From assembly GCA_964485585.1 (NCBI GenBank), contig CAZAJT010000001.1, positions 35,679-99,678 on the forward strand: a stretch of 64,000 nt of DNA. The letters run 5' to 3'. Positions within the stretch are counted from its first letter, which is position 1. Every line of letters begins with the position of its first letter. Below are positions 26,186 through 33,476 of this stretch, piece by piece. The notes under the pieces were generated by a model. The model had not been told where the DNA came from. It saw nothing but the letters and a program-made list of their open reading frames with translations, and ran no database searches. The translations under genes were made by a program, and so were the position numbers. Source of the DNA: CAZAJT01 sp964485585. Its GTDB lineage: Bacteria > Patescibacteriota > Microgenomatia > UBA1406 > GWC2-37-13.

Positions 26186-26494
26186 ATGCCAAAAGGTAGA
26201 ATCAGAATACGATTGAAAGCGTATGATCATCGGCTAGTTGATGAAACATGCCAGAAAATAGTAGACACCGCGATAAAGACAGGCGCATCCATAAAAGGCC
26301 CCATACCGCTCCCGACAAAAGTTGAGATATGGGCTATAAACAAATCCCCTTTCATTGAAAAAGATGCGCGCGACCATTTTGGCTTAAAAACACACAAACG
26401 ACTTCTTGATATTATGAATCCCACAAATCAAACCATAGACTCCCTTATGCACCTCGAGCTCCCCGCCGGCGTAGAGGTTGAGGTGAAGATGTGA
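26186..26494 (+). CDS. rpsJ: Ribosomal protein uS10
   Basis: The 102-residue 30S head protein starts IRIRLKAYDHRLVDET and ends with LDIMNPTNQTIDSLMHLELPAGVEVEV, both diagnostic. In most bacteria rplC follows directly; here a 1.2-kb segment with one membrane protein gene, a small ORF and new promoters separates them. Confidence 0.97.
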   Translation: MPKGRIRIRLKAYDHRLVDETCQKIVDTAIKTGASIKGPIPLPTKVEIWAINKSPFIEKDARDHFGLKTHKRLLDIMNPTNQTIDSLMHLELPAGVEVEVKM

Positions 26495-26507
26495 CAACAG
26501 AATGTAT

Positions 26508-26536
26508 TTGACTTTTCAATCAGGCTTTGAAAGAAT
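26508..26536 (+). promoter_or_regulatory. Promoter for inserted membrane protein gene
   Basis: TTGACT and AAGAAT are separated by 17 nt. The -10 ends 6 nt before the ATG at 26543, matching the leaderless spacing of other genes here. The -10 is weak. Confidence 0.45.
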
Positions 26537-26542
26537 AATCCT

Positions 26543-27214
26543 ATGGATTCGCAACAACCGCAGATTCCTTCCCAACCCGCTGCACCCGCGAAGCGAGACA
26601 GGCCATCAGCGCCAACTACTATTGAATCGCATAGTCCAAAATCGAAACTTCCGTTTATGGCTATTCTTGTTATTCTCTTGTTCCTTGTTGCCGGAAGTAG
26701 TTATTACTTCGGAACAAGAAACACACAAATAAATCAATCATTTCAGTTATCTCCTACTCAGACATTAACGGTTCAACCAACAACTGTTATCGATGAAACA
26801 GCAAGTTGGTTAACTTATACCAGCGATGATTTAAAAATAACTTTTAAATATCCTCCTAACCTACAGGTAGAAAGTAGCAAAAATGAAGTGAAAATCTTTA
26901 ATTCTAATACTAAAAATACACCTGAATATTCCTTTATAGAATATGTGTTGTATGGTAATACGACTAATCAAAGTATTGAAGATTATGTTAAAAAAAAAGA
27001 AAATATTAGTTCACTAAAATTTTCTAATTTACTAGTTGGAGGATTTGAGGCTAAACGAACTATAGAAATTCCCAAATCTGACATTAACGATTCTATTTTT
27101 ATTAAAAAAGGCTATGAAATCTACAAATTTGATTTAAATAATGCTGGTGATGCTGGCAGTATCTCTTCAGAGAATTTTGAAAAAATCCTTTCCACCTTCA
27201 AATTCCTCGACTAA
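26543..27214 (+). CDS. Single-span membrane protein, unknown function
   Basis: The 223 residues comprise a proline-rich cytosolic N-terminus (1-30), one membrane span (about 36-58, FMAILVILLFLVAGSSYYFG) and an extracellular beta-rich domain starting WLTYTSDDLKITFKYPP, a motif reminiscent of PsbP-like or lipoprotein folds. It sits between rpsJ and rplC, an unusual place for a surface protein. No function can be assigned. Confidence 0.6.
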   Translation: MDSQQPQIPSQPAAPAKRDRPSAPTTIESHSPKSKLPFMAILVILLFLVAGSSYYFGTRNTQINQSFQLSPTQTLTVQPTTVIDETASWLTYTSDDLKITFKYPPNLQVESSKNEVKIFNSNTKNTPEYSFIEYVLYGNTTNQSIEDYVKKKENISSLKFSNLLVGGFEAKRTIEIPKSDINDSIFIKKGYEIYKFDLNNAGDAGSISSENFEKILSTFKFLD

Positions 27215-27322
27215 CTCTTCCTCAACGACTTAAAGAAAGTATGTGCGAGGCATACCGCCTGCAACCAACGAGGTTGCGAGTAGGTTGTTGCAACAATCTT
27301 TCACACGGAGGTGCGTATTCTA

Positions 27323-27351
27323 TTGACAAATATCTTCAGATACTCTACAGT
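27323..27351 (+). promoter_or_regulatory. Sigma-70-type promoter for small membrane ORF
   Basis: A consensus -35 TTGACA is followed by 17 nt and TACAGT. The first ATG downstream is at 27379, leaving a leader of about 20 nt. Between 27215 and 27322 no gene is seen; the stretch holds short inverted repeats such as GCAACC/GGTTGC. Confidence 0.5.
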
Positions 27352-27378
27352 AAAGTTAAGGTAAATTATTTTCCATCT

Positions 27379-27525
27379 ATGAGGAAAAAAAGGAAAATTG
27401 CAAGAAAAACCAGGTCATATGCGCGTCCCCCTCAAGCTCATTTCGAATATTTCTTCAGTAACCCGGTTCTTCTCATAGCGGTTATTTTCGGAGCACTATT
27501 TGTGACACTTTACCTGTTTCAATAA
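27379..27525 (+). CDS. 48-residue basic membrane peptide
   Basis: The frame encodes a very basic N-terminus (MRKKRKIARKTRS) followed by one hydrophobic span (PVLLIAVIFGALFVTLYLF). The frame is open further upstream, but the promoter at 27323-27351 makes 27379 the natural start. It has no recognised family. Coding status rests on composition and position only. Confidence 0.4.
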   Translation: MRKKRKIARKTRSYARPPQAHFEYFFSNPVLLIAVIFGALFVTLYLFQ

Positions 27526-27547
27526 ACTACAGCAAATTAACTTCATA

Positions 27548-27576
27548 TTGACCAATGGACTTATATGGTATATAAT
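27548..27576 (+). promoter_or_regulatory. Strong promoter for the rplC-rpsI ribosomal block
   Basis: TTGACC and a consensus TATAAT are separated by exactly 17 nt, the best sigma-70-type promoter in the window. Transcription should start near 27583-27585, giving a leader of about 100 nt before rplC that carries the attenuator-like structures. Confidence 0.8.
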
Positions 27577-27584
27577 CTATTTCA

Positions 27585-27617
27585 ATGGTGATTTTCTTTA
27601 CCGAGAAAATTAACTAG
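27585..27617 (+). CDS. Possible 10-residue leader peptide of the L3 operon
   Basis: An ATG lies 8 nt after the -10 box, the spacing used by leaderless genes in this window. It opens a frame MVIFFTEKIN ending in TAG, with a second TAG directly behind it. The frame covers a small hairpin (27591-27597 with 27604-27610) and ends 9 nt before the antiterminator arm. This is a prediction from layout; no conservation can be tested here. Confidence 0.35.
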   Translation: MVIFFTEKIN

Positions 27618-27626
27618 TAGCTCTTT

Positions 27627-27658
27627 CCGGATTGGCAATTAGAAAGCCCCCAATCTGG
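27627..27658 (+). promoter_or_regulatory. Antiterminator helix in the rplC leader
   Basis: CCGGATTGG (27627-27635) can pair with CCAATCTGG (27650-27658) over nine positions with one G-U pair. Its 3' arm overlaps the loop and both arms of the terminator stem at 27645-27662, so the two folds are mutually exclusive. Confidence 0.6.
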
Positions 27659-27671
27659 GGCTATTTTTTTT
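27645..27671 (+). terminator. Intrinsic terminator (attenuator) before rplC
   Basis: AGCCCC pairs with GGGGCT across the 6-nt loop CAATCT and is followed by A and eight T residues. It lies between the operon promoter and the rplC start, where only conditional termination makes sense. Confidence 0.75.
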
Positions 27672-27681
27672 GAGTAAAACT

Positions 27682-28362
27682 ATGGTAGGGTTTAGTTTGG
27701 GTGAAAAAATACATCAGTCACAAACATTCACAGAGGATGGAAGGAGAGTTCCAGTAACTCATATTCTCACATCACCCTGTTATGTTCTCAATGTCAAATG
27801 GCCATCTATTGATGGCTATTTTGCTATCACCCTTGGTTTTGGCAAGGCAAAAAATGTCAAAAAATCAATCAAGGGACAACTAGACAAAGCGGGGATTAAA
27901 ACCCCGCTGCGTTTTTTAAAGGAGATTCGTCTCGAGCGCTACAAAGACGTTGTCACTCCGGTTGAAGGGAATGGTAAAAAAGGTATTGCCGTTGGTGAAA
28001 CAAAGATAATTATTGGTGAGGAATTGAGACCTGTAACCCTTTTTACGAAGGGTGATAAAGTGAACATTACTGGCACTTCGAAAGGAAAGGGTTTTCAGGG
28101 AGTTGTGCGCAGACACAAATTTGCGGGTGGCCCGAAAACGCACGGACAGTCAGACCGCCATCGCGCTCCTGGTTCTATTGGGGCAACGACAACTCCAGGT
28201 CGGGTATACAAAGGAAAACGGATGGCTGGTCGCATGGGAGGAGATACCGTAACGGTACGAAATTTAGAGATTGTAGGCGTAACCGATGATGCATTAATCG
28301 TAAAGGGATTGGTACCAGGTACAAAACACAACCTTCTCGAAATCACAACGTCTACGAGTTAG
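27682..28362 (+). CDS. rplC: Ribosomal protein uL3
   Basis: The 226-residue 50S protein shows the hallmark loop SDRHRAPGSIGATTTPGR and KGKRMAGRMGGD near the peptidyl transferase centre. A TTG at 27670 is in frame but lies in the terminator T-run; ATG at 27682 aligns with the family start (MVGFSLGEKI). It heads the long ribosomal block controlled by the upstream attenuator. Confidence 0.95.
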   Translation: MVGFSLGEKIHQSQTFTEDGRRVPVTHILTSPCYVLNVKWPSIDGYFAITLGFGKAKNVKKSIKGQLDKAGIKTPLRFLKEIRLERYKDVVTPVEGNGKKGIAVGETKIIIGEELRPVTLFTKGDKVNITGTSKGKGFQGVVRRHKFAGGPKTHGQSDRHRAPGSIGATTTPGRVYKGKRMAGRMGGDTVTVRNLEIVGVTDDALIVKGLVPGTKHNLLEITTSTS

Positions 28363-28371
28363 CACTTATTT

Positions 28372-29091
28372 ATGTCACCTATTAAAGAAACAAGTACGCC
28401 AGCTCAGAAGAGATCCGTGAAAAAAAAGTCTCCAAAGACGACCGATGGATTAATGATTTCAATATATGATATTGATGGAATAGTTAAAAAGAGTTTATCT
28501 CTGCCAAAAGAAATTTTTGCGGCGGAAGCAAGTCCACGACTACTCGCACAATATATTCGGGTATATCGTATGAACCAGAGACAAGGAACCGCAGCAACAA
28601 AAACAAGAAGTGAGGTTGTTGGCAGTACGAAAAAAATTTATCGTCAGAAGGGTACGGGAAGAGCCCGCCACGGTGCGATCACTGCGCCAATATTTGTTGG
28701 CGGTGGCATCGCGTTTGGTCCCCAACCGAGGAATTTTTACAGAAAAATGAACAAGAAGCAAAAAAGAAAAGCATTATTTTATGCGTTTACCTTAAAAAAG
28801 AACGAGGAGGCAGTGATTGGTATGGAAGAGGACGCATTCGACAAGGAGCCAAAAACGAAAAAAATGGCTGGTTTTCTGAAAGAGATTGGCCTCGCCGATA
28901 AAAAAGTTTTACTGATACTCTCGAACAATCGTAGCAACGCGAAGCGTGCGGCACGCAATCTAAGACAGGTGGACACAACTATGATAGAGAGCGTAAATCC
29001 TTACGACATTCTCAGTCATGAAAAAGTACTTTTTTCAGAAAAAGCGATTGCAAAGTTACCAACCATTTATTTAAAGCATCATGCGAATTAA
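28372..29091 (+). CDS. rplD: Ribosomal protein uL4
   Basis: The 239-residue protein carries the rRNA-binding loop RQKGTGRARHGAITAPIFVGGG with FGPQPRNF. The N-terminus has about 25 extra Lys/Ser/Thr-rich residues before the fold. In E. coli L4 also represses its own operon by attenuation in the leader, which makes it a candidate effector for the structure upstream of rplC. It overlaps rplW by 11 nt. Confidence 0.95.
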   Translation: MSPIKETSTPAQKRSVKKKSPKTTDGLMISIYDIDGIVKKSLSLPKEIFAAEASPRLLAQYIRVYRMNQRQGTAATKTRSEVVGSTKKIYRQKGTGRARHGAITAPIFVGGGIAFGPQPRNFYRKMNKKQKRKALFYAFTLKKNEEAVIGMEEDAFDKEPKTKKMAGFLKEIGLADKKVLLILSNNRSNAKRAARNLRQVDTTMIESVNPYDILSHEKVLFSEKAIAKLPTIYLKHHAN

Positions 29092-29368
29092 TCAAATAAT
29101 CGTGCGACCCTTACTAACAGAAAAAGCAACACAGTTATCTCAAAAGAATACTTACGCGTTTCATGTAGCTCATCATACGAATAAACATCAGATATCCAGC
29201 CTGCTTGAGCAACTTTACAAAGTAAAAATAAAGCAGGTGAGGATAACAAAACGAAGTGGGAAAGTGAGAAGGGTAGGGAAAACGATGAAGCAGAAAAAAC
29301 TGCCAGATTATAAGGTCGCGTATGTTACTTTGAGAGAGGGTACATTTAATATATTCCCAAAAGCATAA
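29081..29368 (+). CDS. rplW: Ribosomal protein uL23
   Basis: The 95 residues begin IIVRPLLTEKAT and include KVKIKQVRITKRSGKVRR, the usual uL23 core. It sits at the peptide exit tunnel and docks trigger factor and SRP. It overlaps rplD by 11 nt and precedes rplB by 6 nt. Confidence 0.95.
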   Translation: MRINQIIVRPLLTEKATQLSQKNTYAFHVAHHTNKHQISSLLEQLYKVKIKQVRITKRSGKVRRVGKTMKQKKLPDYKVAYVTLREGTFNIFPKA

Positions 29369-29374
29369 CGCAAC

Positions 29375-30148
29375 ATGGTAAAAACACTCTACCAAAAAAC
29401 CAGCGAGCCAGAAAGAAGTTTGATAAACATACTGAAAAAGCATTCAGGAAGGGATGCGAGTGGATCGATCTCAGTAAGACATCAAGGAGGCCGGCAAAAA
29501 CGGTATTATCGGGTGGTCGATTTTAAACGCAGTAAAAAAAATATGGTTGGGGTAGTTGACAGAATAGAGTATGATCCAAATAGGAATGCCCATATTGCCC
29601 TTATTACCTATAAAGATGGAGAGAAAAAATATATGCTTCACCCCAAAGATTTAAAAGTGGGCGACAATGTTACCGCTGGAGAGGACGTAGACATAAAGAC
29701 GGGAAATGCGTTGCCTTTAAAAAATATTCCACTGGGTATTCAGGTACATAATATAGAACTGATCGCAGGGCAGGGGGGAAAAATGGTGCGCGGCGCAGGC
29801 ACATCAGCTCAAGTAGTTGCAAAGGAAGATAAATACGTGCATTTAAAGTTGCCTTCTGGCGAAGTAAGAAAATTTCTGAAAGATTGCTGGGCGACTATTG
29901 GAATGGTTGGCAATATTGGACATAAAGAGGAAATTATCGGTCGCGCTGGGAGAAAAATTTTGATGGGTATCCGACCTACAGTTCGGGGTACCGCACAAAA
30001 CCCAAGAAGTCATCCGCATGGTGGAGGAGAAGGAAGAGTGGGCGAGGGAATGCACCCAAAAACACCATGGGGAAAGCCAGCCCGAGGTAAGAAAACCCGA
30101 AAGAAATCAAAATGGAGTAAAGCATTGATTGTTAAAAAAAGGAAATAA
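29375..30148 (+). CDS. rplB: Ribosomal protein uL2
   Basis: The 257-residue protein is needed for subunit joining and peptidyl transfer. It shows SGRDASGSISVRHQGGR, ERRV-type beta barrel segments and the C-terminal HPHGGGEGR motif with the conserved histidine. It is slightly shorter than the usual 275. S19, normally next, is not here; rplV follows instead. Confidence 0.96.
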   Translation: MVKTLYQKTSEPERSLINILKKHSGRDASGSISVRHQGGRQKRYYRVVDFKRSKKNMVGVVDRIEYDPNRNAHIALITYKDGEKKYMLHPKDLKVGDNVTAGEDVDIKTGNALPLKNIPLGIQVHNIELIAGQGGKMVRGAGTSAQVVAKEDKYVHLKLPSGEVRKFLKDCWATIGMVGNIGHKEEIIGRAGRKILMGIRPTVRGTAQNPRSHPHGGGEGRVGEGMHPKTPWGKPARGKKTRKKSKWSKALIVKKRK

Positions 30149-30155
30149 CAAATAT

Positions 30156-30494
30156 ATGGAATCAGTAACCAATTTAAAAAATATTAAAATTACTCCAAAA
30201 AAATTACGATTTTTTGTACCCCTTGTCAAAAAAATGCATCCAATGGATGCGATCGAGGTACTATCTCATACTCCAAATAAACCAGCAAAAATTCTATCGA
30301 AAGCGGTGAAATCTGCGATCGCAAATGCTATGCAAACTTTAAAAGTAAAAGAAGATTTGCTACGGTTCAAAACCTTTAGTATTGACGGAGGACAGAAACT
30401 GAAGCGCTACAATCCGGGAAGTCGTGGTAATGCGCAACCATATATAAAGAGATTTTCACATATTAATATCGTATTGCANNNNNNNNNNTCATAA
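30156..30494 (+). CDS. rplV: Ribosomal protein uL22, C-terminus interrupted by assembly gap
   Basis: The frame starts MESVTNLKNIKITPKKLRF and has the tunnel-loop region NPGSRGNAQPYIKRFSHI. Ten Ns (30479-30488) replace the last codons, then TCA TAA follows. Only the last few residues appear affected. An earlier ATG at 30129 overlaps rplB and lacks family support. Confidence 0.9.
   Translation: MESVTNLKNIKITPKKLRFFVPLVKKMHPMDAIEVLSHTPNKPAKILSKAVKSAIANAMQTLKVKEDLLRFKTFSIDGGQKLKRYNPGSRGNAQPYIKRFSHINIVLXXXXS
30479..30488. other. Assembly gap (10 N)
   Basis: Ten Ns at the 3' end of rplV. A run of exactly ten is a conventional placeholder, so the true gap length is unknown. Confidence 0.95.
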
Positions 30495-30498
30495 TCGT

Positions 30499-31140
30499 AT
30501 GGGACAAAAAGTGCATCCGAAAGGGTTACGATTGGGAGTCTTATATAACTGGAATTCACGGTGGTTCTTTTCGAATAAAAGACTCTTTAAGGATGCATTG
30601 ATATCAGACATTCGTATTCGTGCGGAGCTGATGAAAAAGTTTAGTTTTGCATCAGTAACGCAAGTTGATATCGAAAGGGCGATTAATAAAATTACTATTT
30701 TTCTCTACTCAGTGAAGCCCGGCATGATCATTGGTCGAGGGGGAAAAGGACTGGAAGAAGTGAAAAAACTCATCTTAGCTTATTTCAAAAGGACCGAAAA
30801 GAAAGCAAAAGAAAATAAGATAGATATTAAAATAGAGCCAGTTAAAAAGCCATATCTCAACGCATACTATGTCGCACAGAGTATTGCAGAAAAACTAATA
30901 AGACATTTTCCCCATAGAGCGGTTGTGCACAATGCTATGAATCGAGTTATGGAAGCGGGGGGGAAAGGAATAAAAATTCAGCTGAGCGGGAGAATAGCTG
31001 GTGCCGATATTGCCCGAAGAGAAAAATATTTTCAGGGTACTGTTCCAACCTCTACGATACGAGAAGATGTAGATTTTGCTAAATATCCCGCTCTCACAAG
31101 ATCGGGGTATGTGGGGGTAAAAGTTTGGGTTGCCAAATAA
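30499..31140 (+). CDS. rpsC: Ribosomal protein uS3
   Basis: The 213-residue 30S protein has MGQKVHPKGLRLG at the start, the KH RNA-binding motif PGMIIGRGGKGLEEV and the C-terminal GRIAGADIARREKY. It lines the mRNA entry channel. The spacing to rplV is uncertain because of the gap. Confidence 0.96.
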   Translation: MGQKVHPKGLRLGVLYNWNSRWFFSNKRLFKDALISDIRIRAELMKKFSFASVTQVDIERAINKITIFLYSVKPGMIIGRGGKGLEEVKKLILAYFKRTEKKAKENKIDIKIEPVKKPYLNAYYVAQSIAEKLIRHFPHRAVVHNAMNRVMEAGGKGIKIQLSGRIAGADIARREKYFQGTVPTSTIREDVDFAKYPALTRSGYVGVKVWVAK

Positions 31141-31141
31141 T

Positions 31142-31552
31142 ATGTTATCGCCAAAACGACAGAAACATCGAAAACAGTTTCGCGGAACTTGGAGGCGACT
31201 CGCCGTAAAGGGCGATCGGTTACATTATGGCGGTTTTGGTTTAAAGTCAATTGAAGAGGGATGGGTGAAAGATAGAGAAATAGAATCAGCAAGAGTAGTG
31301 CTCGCTCGGGCAACACGAAAAAGTGGAAAATTCTGGATACGTATTTTTCCAGACAAACCTTTTACTAAGAAACCACCAGAAGTAACGATGGGCGCAGGAA
31401 AAGGCGACGTATCTCATTTTGTTGCCTCTACCATACCGGGAAAAGTGTTATTTGAAATTGATGGTCTGCCGGAAGATCTTTCCCGGATAGTACTGAAAAA
31501 CGTATCCGCAAAACTATCGGTGAAAACAAAATTTGTATCAAAAACATTATGA
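31142..31552 (+). CDS. rplP: Ribosomal protein uL16
   Basis: The 136-residue protein begins MLSPKRQKHRKQFRG and contains FGLKSIEEGWVKDREIESAR and the MGAGKGDVSHF loop that reaches the peptidyl transferase centre. The ATG at 31142 follows the rpsC stop immediately; it overlaps rpmC by 4 nt. Confidence 0.96.
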   Translation: MLSPKRQKHRKQFRGTWRRLAVKGDRLHYGGFGLKSIEEGWVKDREIESARVVLARATRKSGKFWIRIFPDKPFTKKPPEVTMGAGKGDVSHFVASTIPGKVLFEIDGLPEDLSRIVLKNVSAKLSVKTKFVSKTL

Positions 31553-31746
31553 AAAAACAAATAGCTGAGTATGAAAGAAAATCCATTCAGGAGCTTGAAG
31601 GGGACGCAACTTCGATACGGGAAGCTATTGCAAGATTGCGTCTCGAGGTAATAGTGAACCGACCAAAAGATAGTAATATATTGATGAAAAAAAGCAAGCA
31701 ACTTGCTCGAATTCTTACCATAATAACAATGAAAAAAGTTAAGTAA
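31549..31746 (+). CDS. rpmC: Ribosomal protein uL29
   Basis: The 65-residue helical hairpin protein matches uL29 in length and in the pattern SIQELEGDATSIREAIARLRLE, and occupies the universal L16-L29-S17 position. It starts within the rplP stop (ATGA). Confidence 0.9.
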   Translation: MKKQIAEYERKSIQELEGDATSIREAIARLRLEVIVNRPKDSNILMKKSKQLARILTIITMKKVK

Positions 31747-31749
31747 CCT

Positions 31750-31986
31750 ATGAGTAAAACGCTAACCGGTATTATTACTTCAACCCGCATGAACAAGACG
31801 GTTATTGTACGAGTTGAGCGGAAATTTCGTCATCCACTATACAAAAAGGTCTTGACAAAGCACAAAAATTTTCACGCCCATTATGAAAAAGACGATATTC
31901 ACGAAGGGGACGTCGTTGTTATCAAAGAGACGAAACCGATTTCTAAATTAAAACATTTTATAGTAATTGAGAAGTTAAAGAAATAA
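31750..31986 (+). CDS. rpsQ: Ribosomal protein uS17
   Basis: The 78-residue OB-fold protein reads LTGIITSTRMNKTVIVRVER, then KHKNFHAHYE and VVIKETKPISKLKHF, all standard. It is an early-assembly 30S protein. Confidence 0.95.
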   Translation: MSKTLTGIITSTRMNKTVIVRVERKFRHPLYKKVLTKHKNFHAHYEKDDIHEGDVVVIKETKPISKLKHFIVIEKLKK

Positions 31987-31987
31987 T

Positions 31988-32362
31988 ATGTTGCAGCTAC
32001 GGTCAATGATACAAGTCGCAGACAATACCGGTGCTAAAAAAGTACAGATGATCGGTATGCCAAAAAAAGGCAACAGAACCTACGGATATGCTGGTGATGT
32101 AATTACAACGGTGGTCAAAGAAGCTTTGCCGTACGGCCAAGTGAAAAAGGGGGAGCTCGTATACGCTGTGATTGTTAGGACAAGAAAAGAACGCAAAAGA
32201 AGCGATGGGAGTTATATTCGATTTGATGATAATGCCTGTGTATTACTGCAAGGCAAAGATTTAAAAGATCCCAAAGGGACGCGGGTATTTGGACCGATCG
32301 CAAAGGAAGTAAAAGATAACGGATTCAATAAAATTGCCAGTTTAGCTGAAGAGATGTATTGA
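31988..32362 (+). CDS. rplN: Ribosomal protein uL14
   Basis: The 124-residue protein has VADNTGAKKVQMIG and the C-terminal GTRVFGPIAKEVKD, both signature parts. It forms inter-subunit bridges. Two nucleotides separate it from rpsQ. Confidence 0.96.
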   Translation: MLQLRSMIQVADNTGAKKVQMIGMPKKGNRTYGYAGDVITTVVKEALPYGQVKKGELVYAVIVRTRKERKRSDGSYIRFDDNACVLLQGKDLKDPKGTRVFGPIAKEVKDNGFNKIASLAEEMY

Positions 32363-32365
32363 CGA

Positions 32366-32397
32366 ATCTCAAATCGCAAATGTCAAATCTCAAATCT
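32366..32397. repeat. Heptanucleotide array carrying the rplX start codon
   Basis: Four complete 7-nt units follow ATNNCAA: ATCTCAA occurs twice, with ATCGCAA and ATGTCAA between the copies, plus a partial fifth. The third unit supplies the ATG at 32380 chosen as the rplX start. Confidence 0.85.
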
Positions 32398-32706
32398 ATA
32401 AAAATAAGAAAAGGTGATAAAGTAAAAATTCTTGCAGGAAAAGACAAAGGTAAAGAGGGTATCGTTGAAAAGGTGTACAAAAAACAGAATACAGCCTTGA
32501 TACCCAATGTAAACATATATAAGAAACATATTAAAAAAAACGAAAAGATGCCGCAGGGAGGAGTAGTTGAACTGCCTCGCGCATTGTCGTTATCGAAAAT
32601 AGCAATCATTTGTCCAAAATGCGGAAAAATCACAAGAATTGGTTATAAGGAAGAAAAAGGAAAGAAAGTGAGATTCTGTAAAAAGTGTAAGAAAGCTATT
32701 AATTAG
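32380..32706 (+). CDS. rplX: Ribosomal protein uL24
   Basis: The KOW motif region IRKGDKVKILAGKDKGKEG is at the N-terminus, and the C-terminus has two CxxC-type pairs (CPKCGK and CKKCKK) as in zinc-binding uL24. A TTG start at 32359 overlapping the rplN stop is also possible and would add seven repeat-encoded residues. Confidence 0.93.
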   Translation: MSNLKSIKIRKGDKVKILAGKDKGKEGIVEKVYKKQNTALIPNVNIYKKHIKKNEKMPQGGVVELPRALSLSKIAIICPKCGKITRIGYKEEKGKKVRFCKKCKKAIN

Positions 32707-32744
32707 CTGTTTCACGTTAATCTCTTATCAATTTTTTTCAAACT

Positions 32745-33281
32745 ATGTCATTGAAAGATTTCTATAAACAAGAAGTCAAAAAAAAATTGATGGATGAATT
32801 GCAAGTTGCAAACCTTATGGCAGTTCCTGCGCCAGTAAAAATAATCGTAAACGTTGGGGCGGGAGAAGCAGTTTCCAACAAAAACATTTTGAGTAATATT
32901 CAAGAACAATTAGAGACAATTACCGGACAAAAATCTGTTATTACGAAAGCAAGAAAATCAATCTCAGCGTTTAAGCTAAGAAAAGGTACTCCTATCGGAG
33001 TGAAGGTAACGCTTCGGGGAAAGAAGATGTATGATTTTTTGGAAAAAGTAATAAAGATTGTGATCCCCCGGATCCGTGATTTTAGAGGAATAAATGATAC
33101 CAGCATTGATACTCAGGGAAATCTCAATATTGGATTTTCAGAGCAGACACTTTTTCCTGAAATAGAATTTGACAAAATTGATAAAATGAGGGGGCTTGAG
33201 GTGACTATTGTAACAACCGCTCACTCAAGGGAAGGCGGTAAGAAATTATTTGAGGTTCTCGGTATACCATTTAAAAAATAG
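32745..33281 (+). CDS. rplE: Ribosomal protein uL5
   Basis: The 178-residue protein binds 5S rRNA. It shows ITGQKSVITKARKSISAFKLR, the P-site loop region with RDFRGI and the C-terminal TTAHSREGGKKLFEVLGIPF. A 38-nt spacer without features separates it from rplX. Confidence 0.96.
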   Translation: MSLKDFYKQEVKKKLMDELQVANLMAVPAPVKIIVNVGAGEAVSNKNILSNIQEQLETITGQKSVITKARKSISAFKLRKGTPIGVKVTLRGKKMYDFLEKVIKIVIPRIRDFRGINDTSIDTQGNLNIGFSEQTLFPEIEFDKIDKMRGLEVTIVTTAHSREGGKKLFEVLGIPFKK

Positions 33282-33286
33282 GTAGT

Positions 33287-33472
33287 ATGGCAAAAAAATC
33301 AGATGAAGTTAAATTTCTCAAGAAACAAAAATATACGGTTAGACATCGTAATCGTTGTCCACTGTGTGGAAGATCTCGTGGCTATCTGAGGCGATTTAAT
33401 ATGTGTAGGATTTGTTTTAGAGAAAAAGCACTGCAGGGTGAAATTCCTGGAGTTAGAAAAATTTCATGGTAA
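33287..33472 (+). CDS. rpsZ: Ribosomal protein uS14, zinc type
   Basis: The 61-residue short form has the four zinc cysteines in CPLCGR and CRICFRE, and the end IPGVRKISW diagnostic of Z-type S14. It precedes the displaced S19 gene by 4 nt. Confidence 0.95.
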   Translation: MAKKSDEVKFLKKQKYTVRHRNRCPLCGRSRGYLRRFNMCRICFREKALQGEIPGVRKISW

Positions 33473-33476
33473 TAAT

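Noticed and set aside
26502..26732. Separate 76-codon frame in the rpsJ downstream region
   Set aside because: It is an alternate frame of the membrane protein at 26543, whose composition and domain layout are protein-like.
27241..27378. N-terminal extension of the 48-residue membrane peptide
   Set aside because: The extension is covered by a consensus promoter and inverted repeats and has no coding character.
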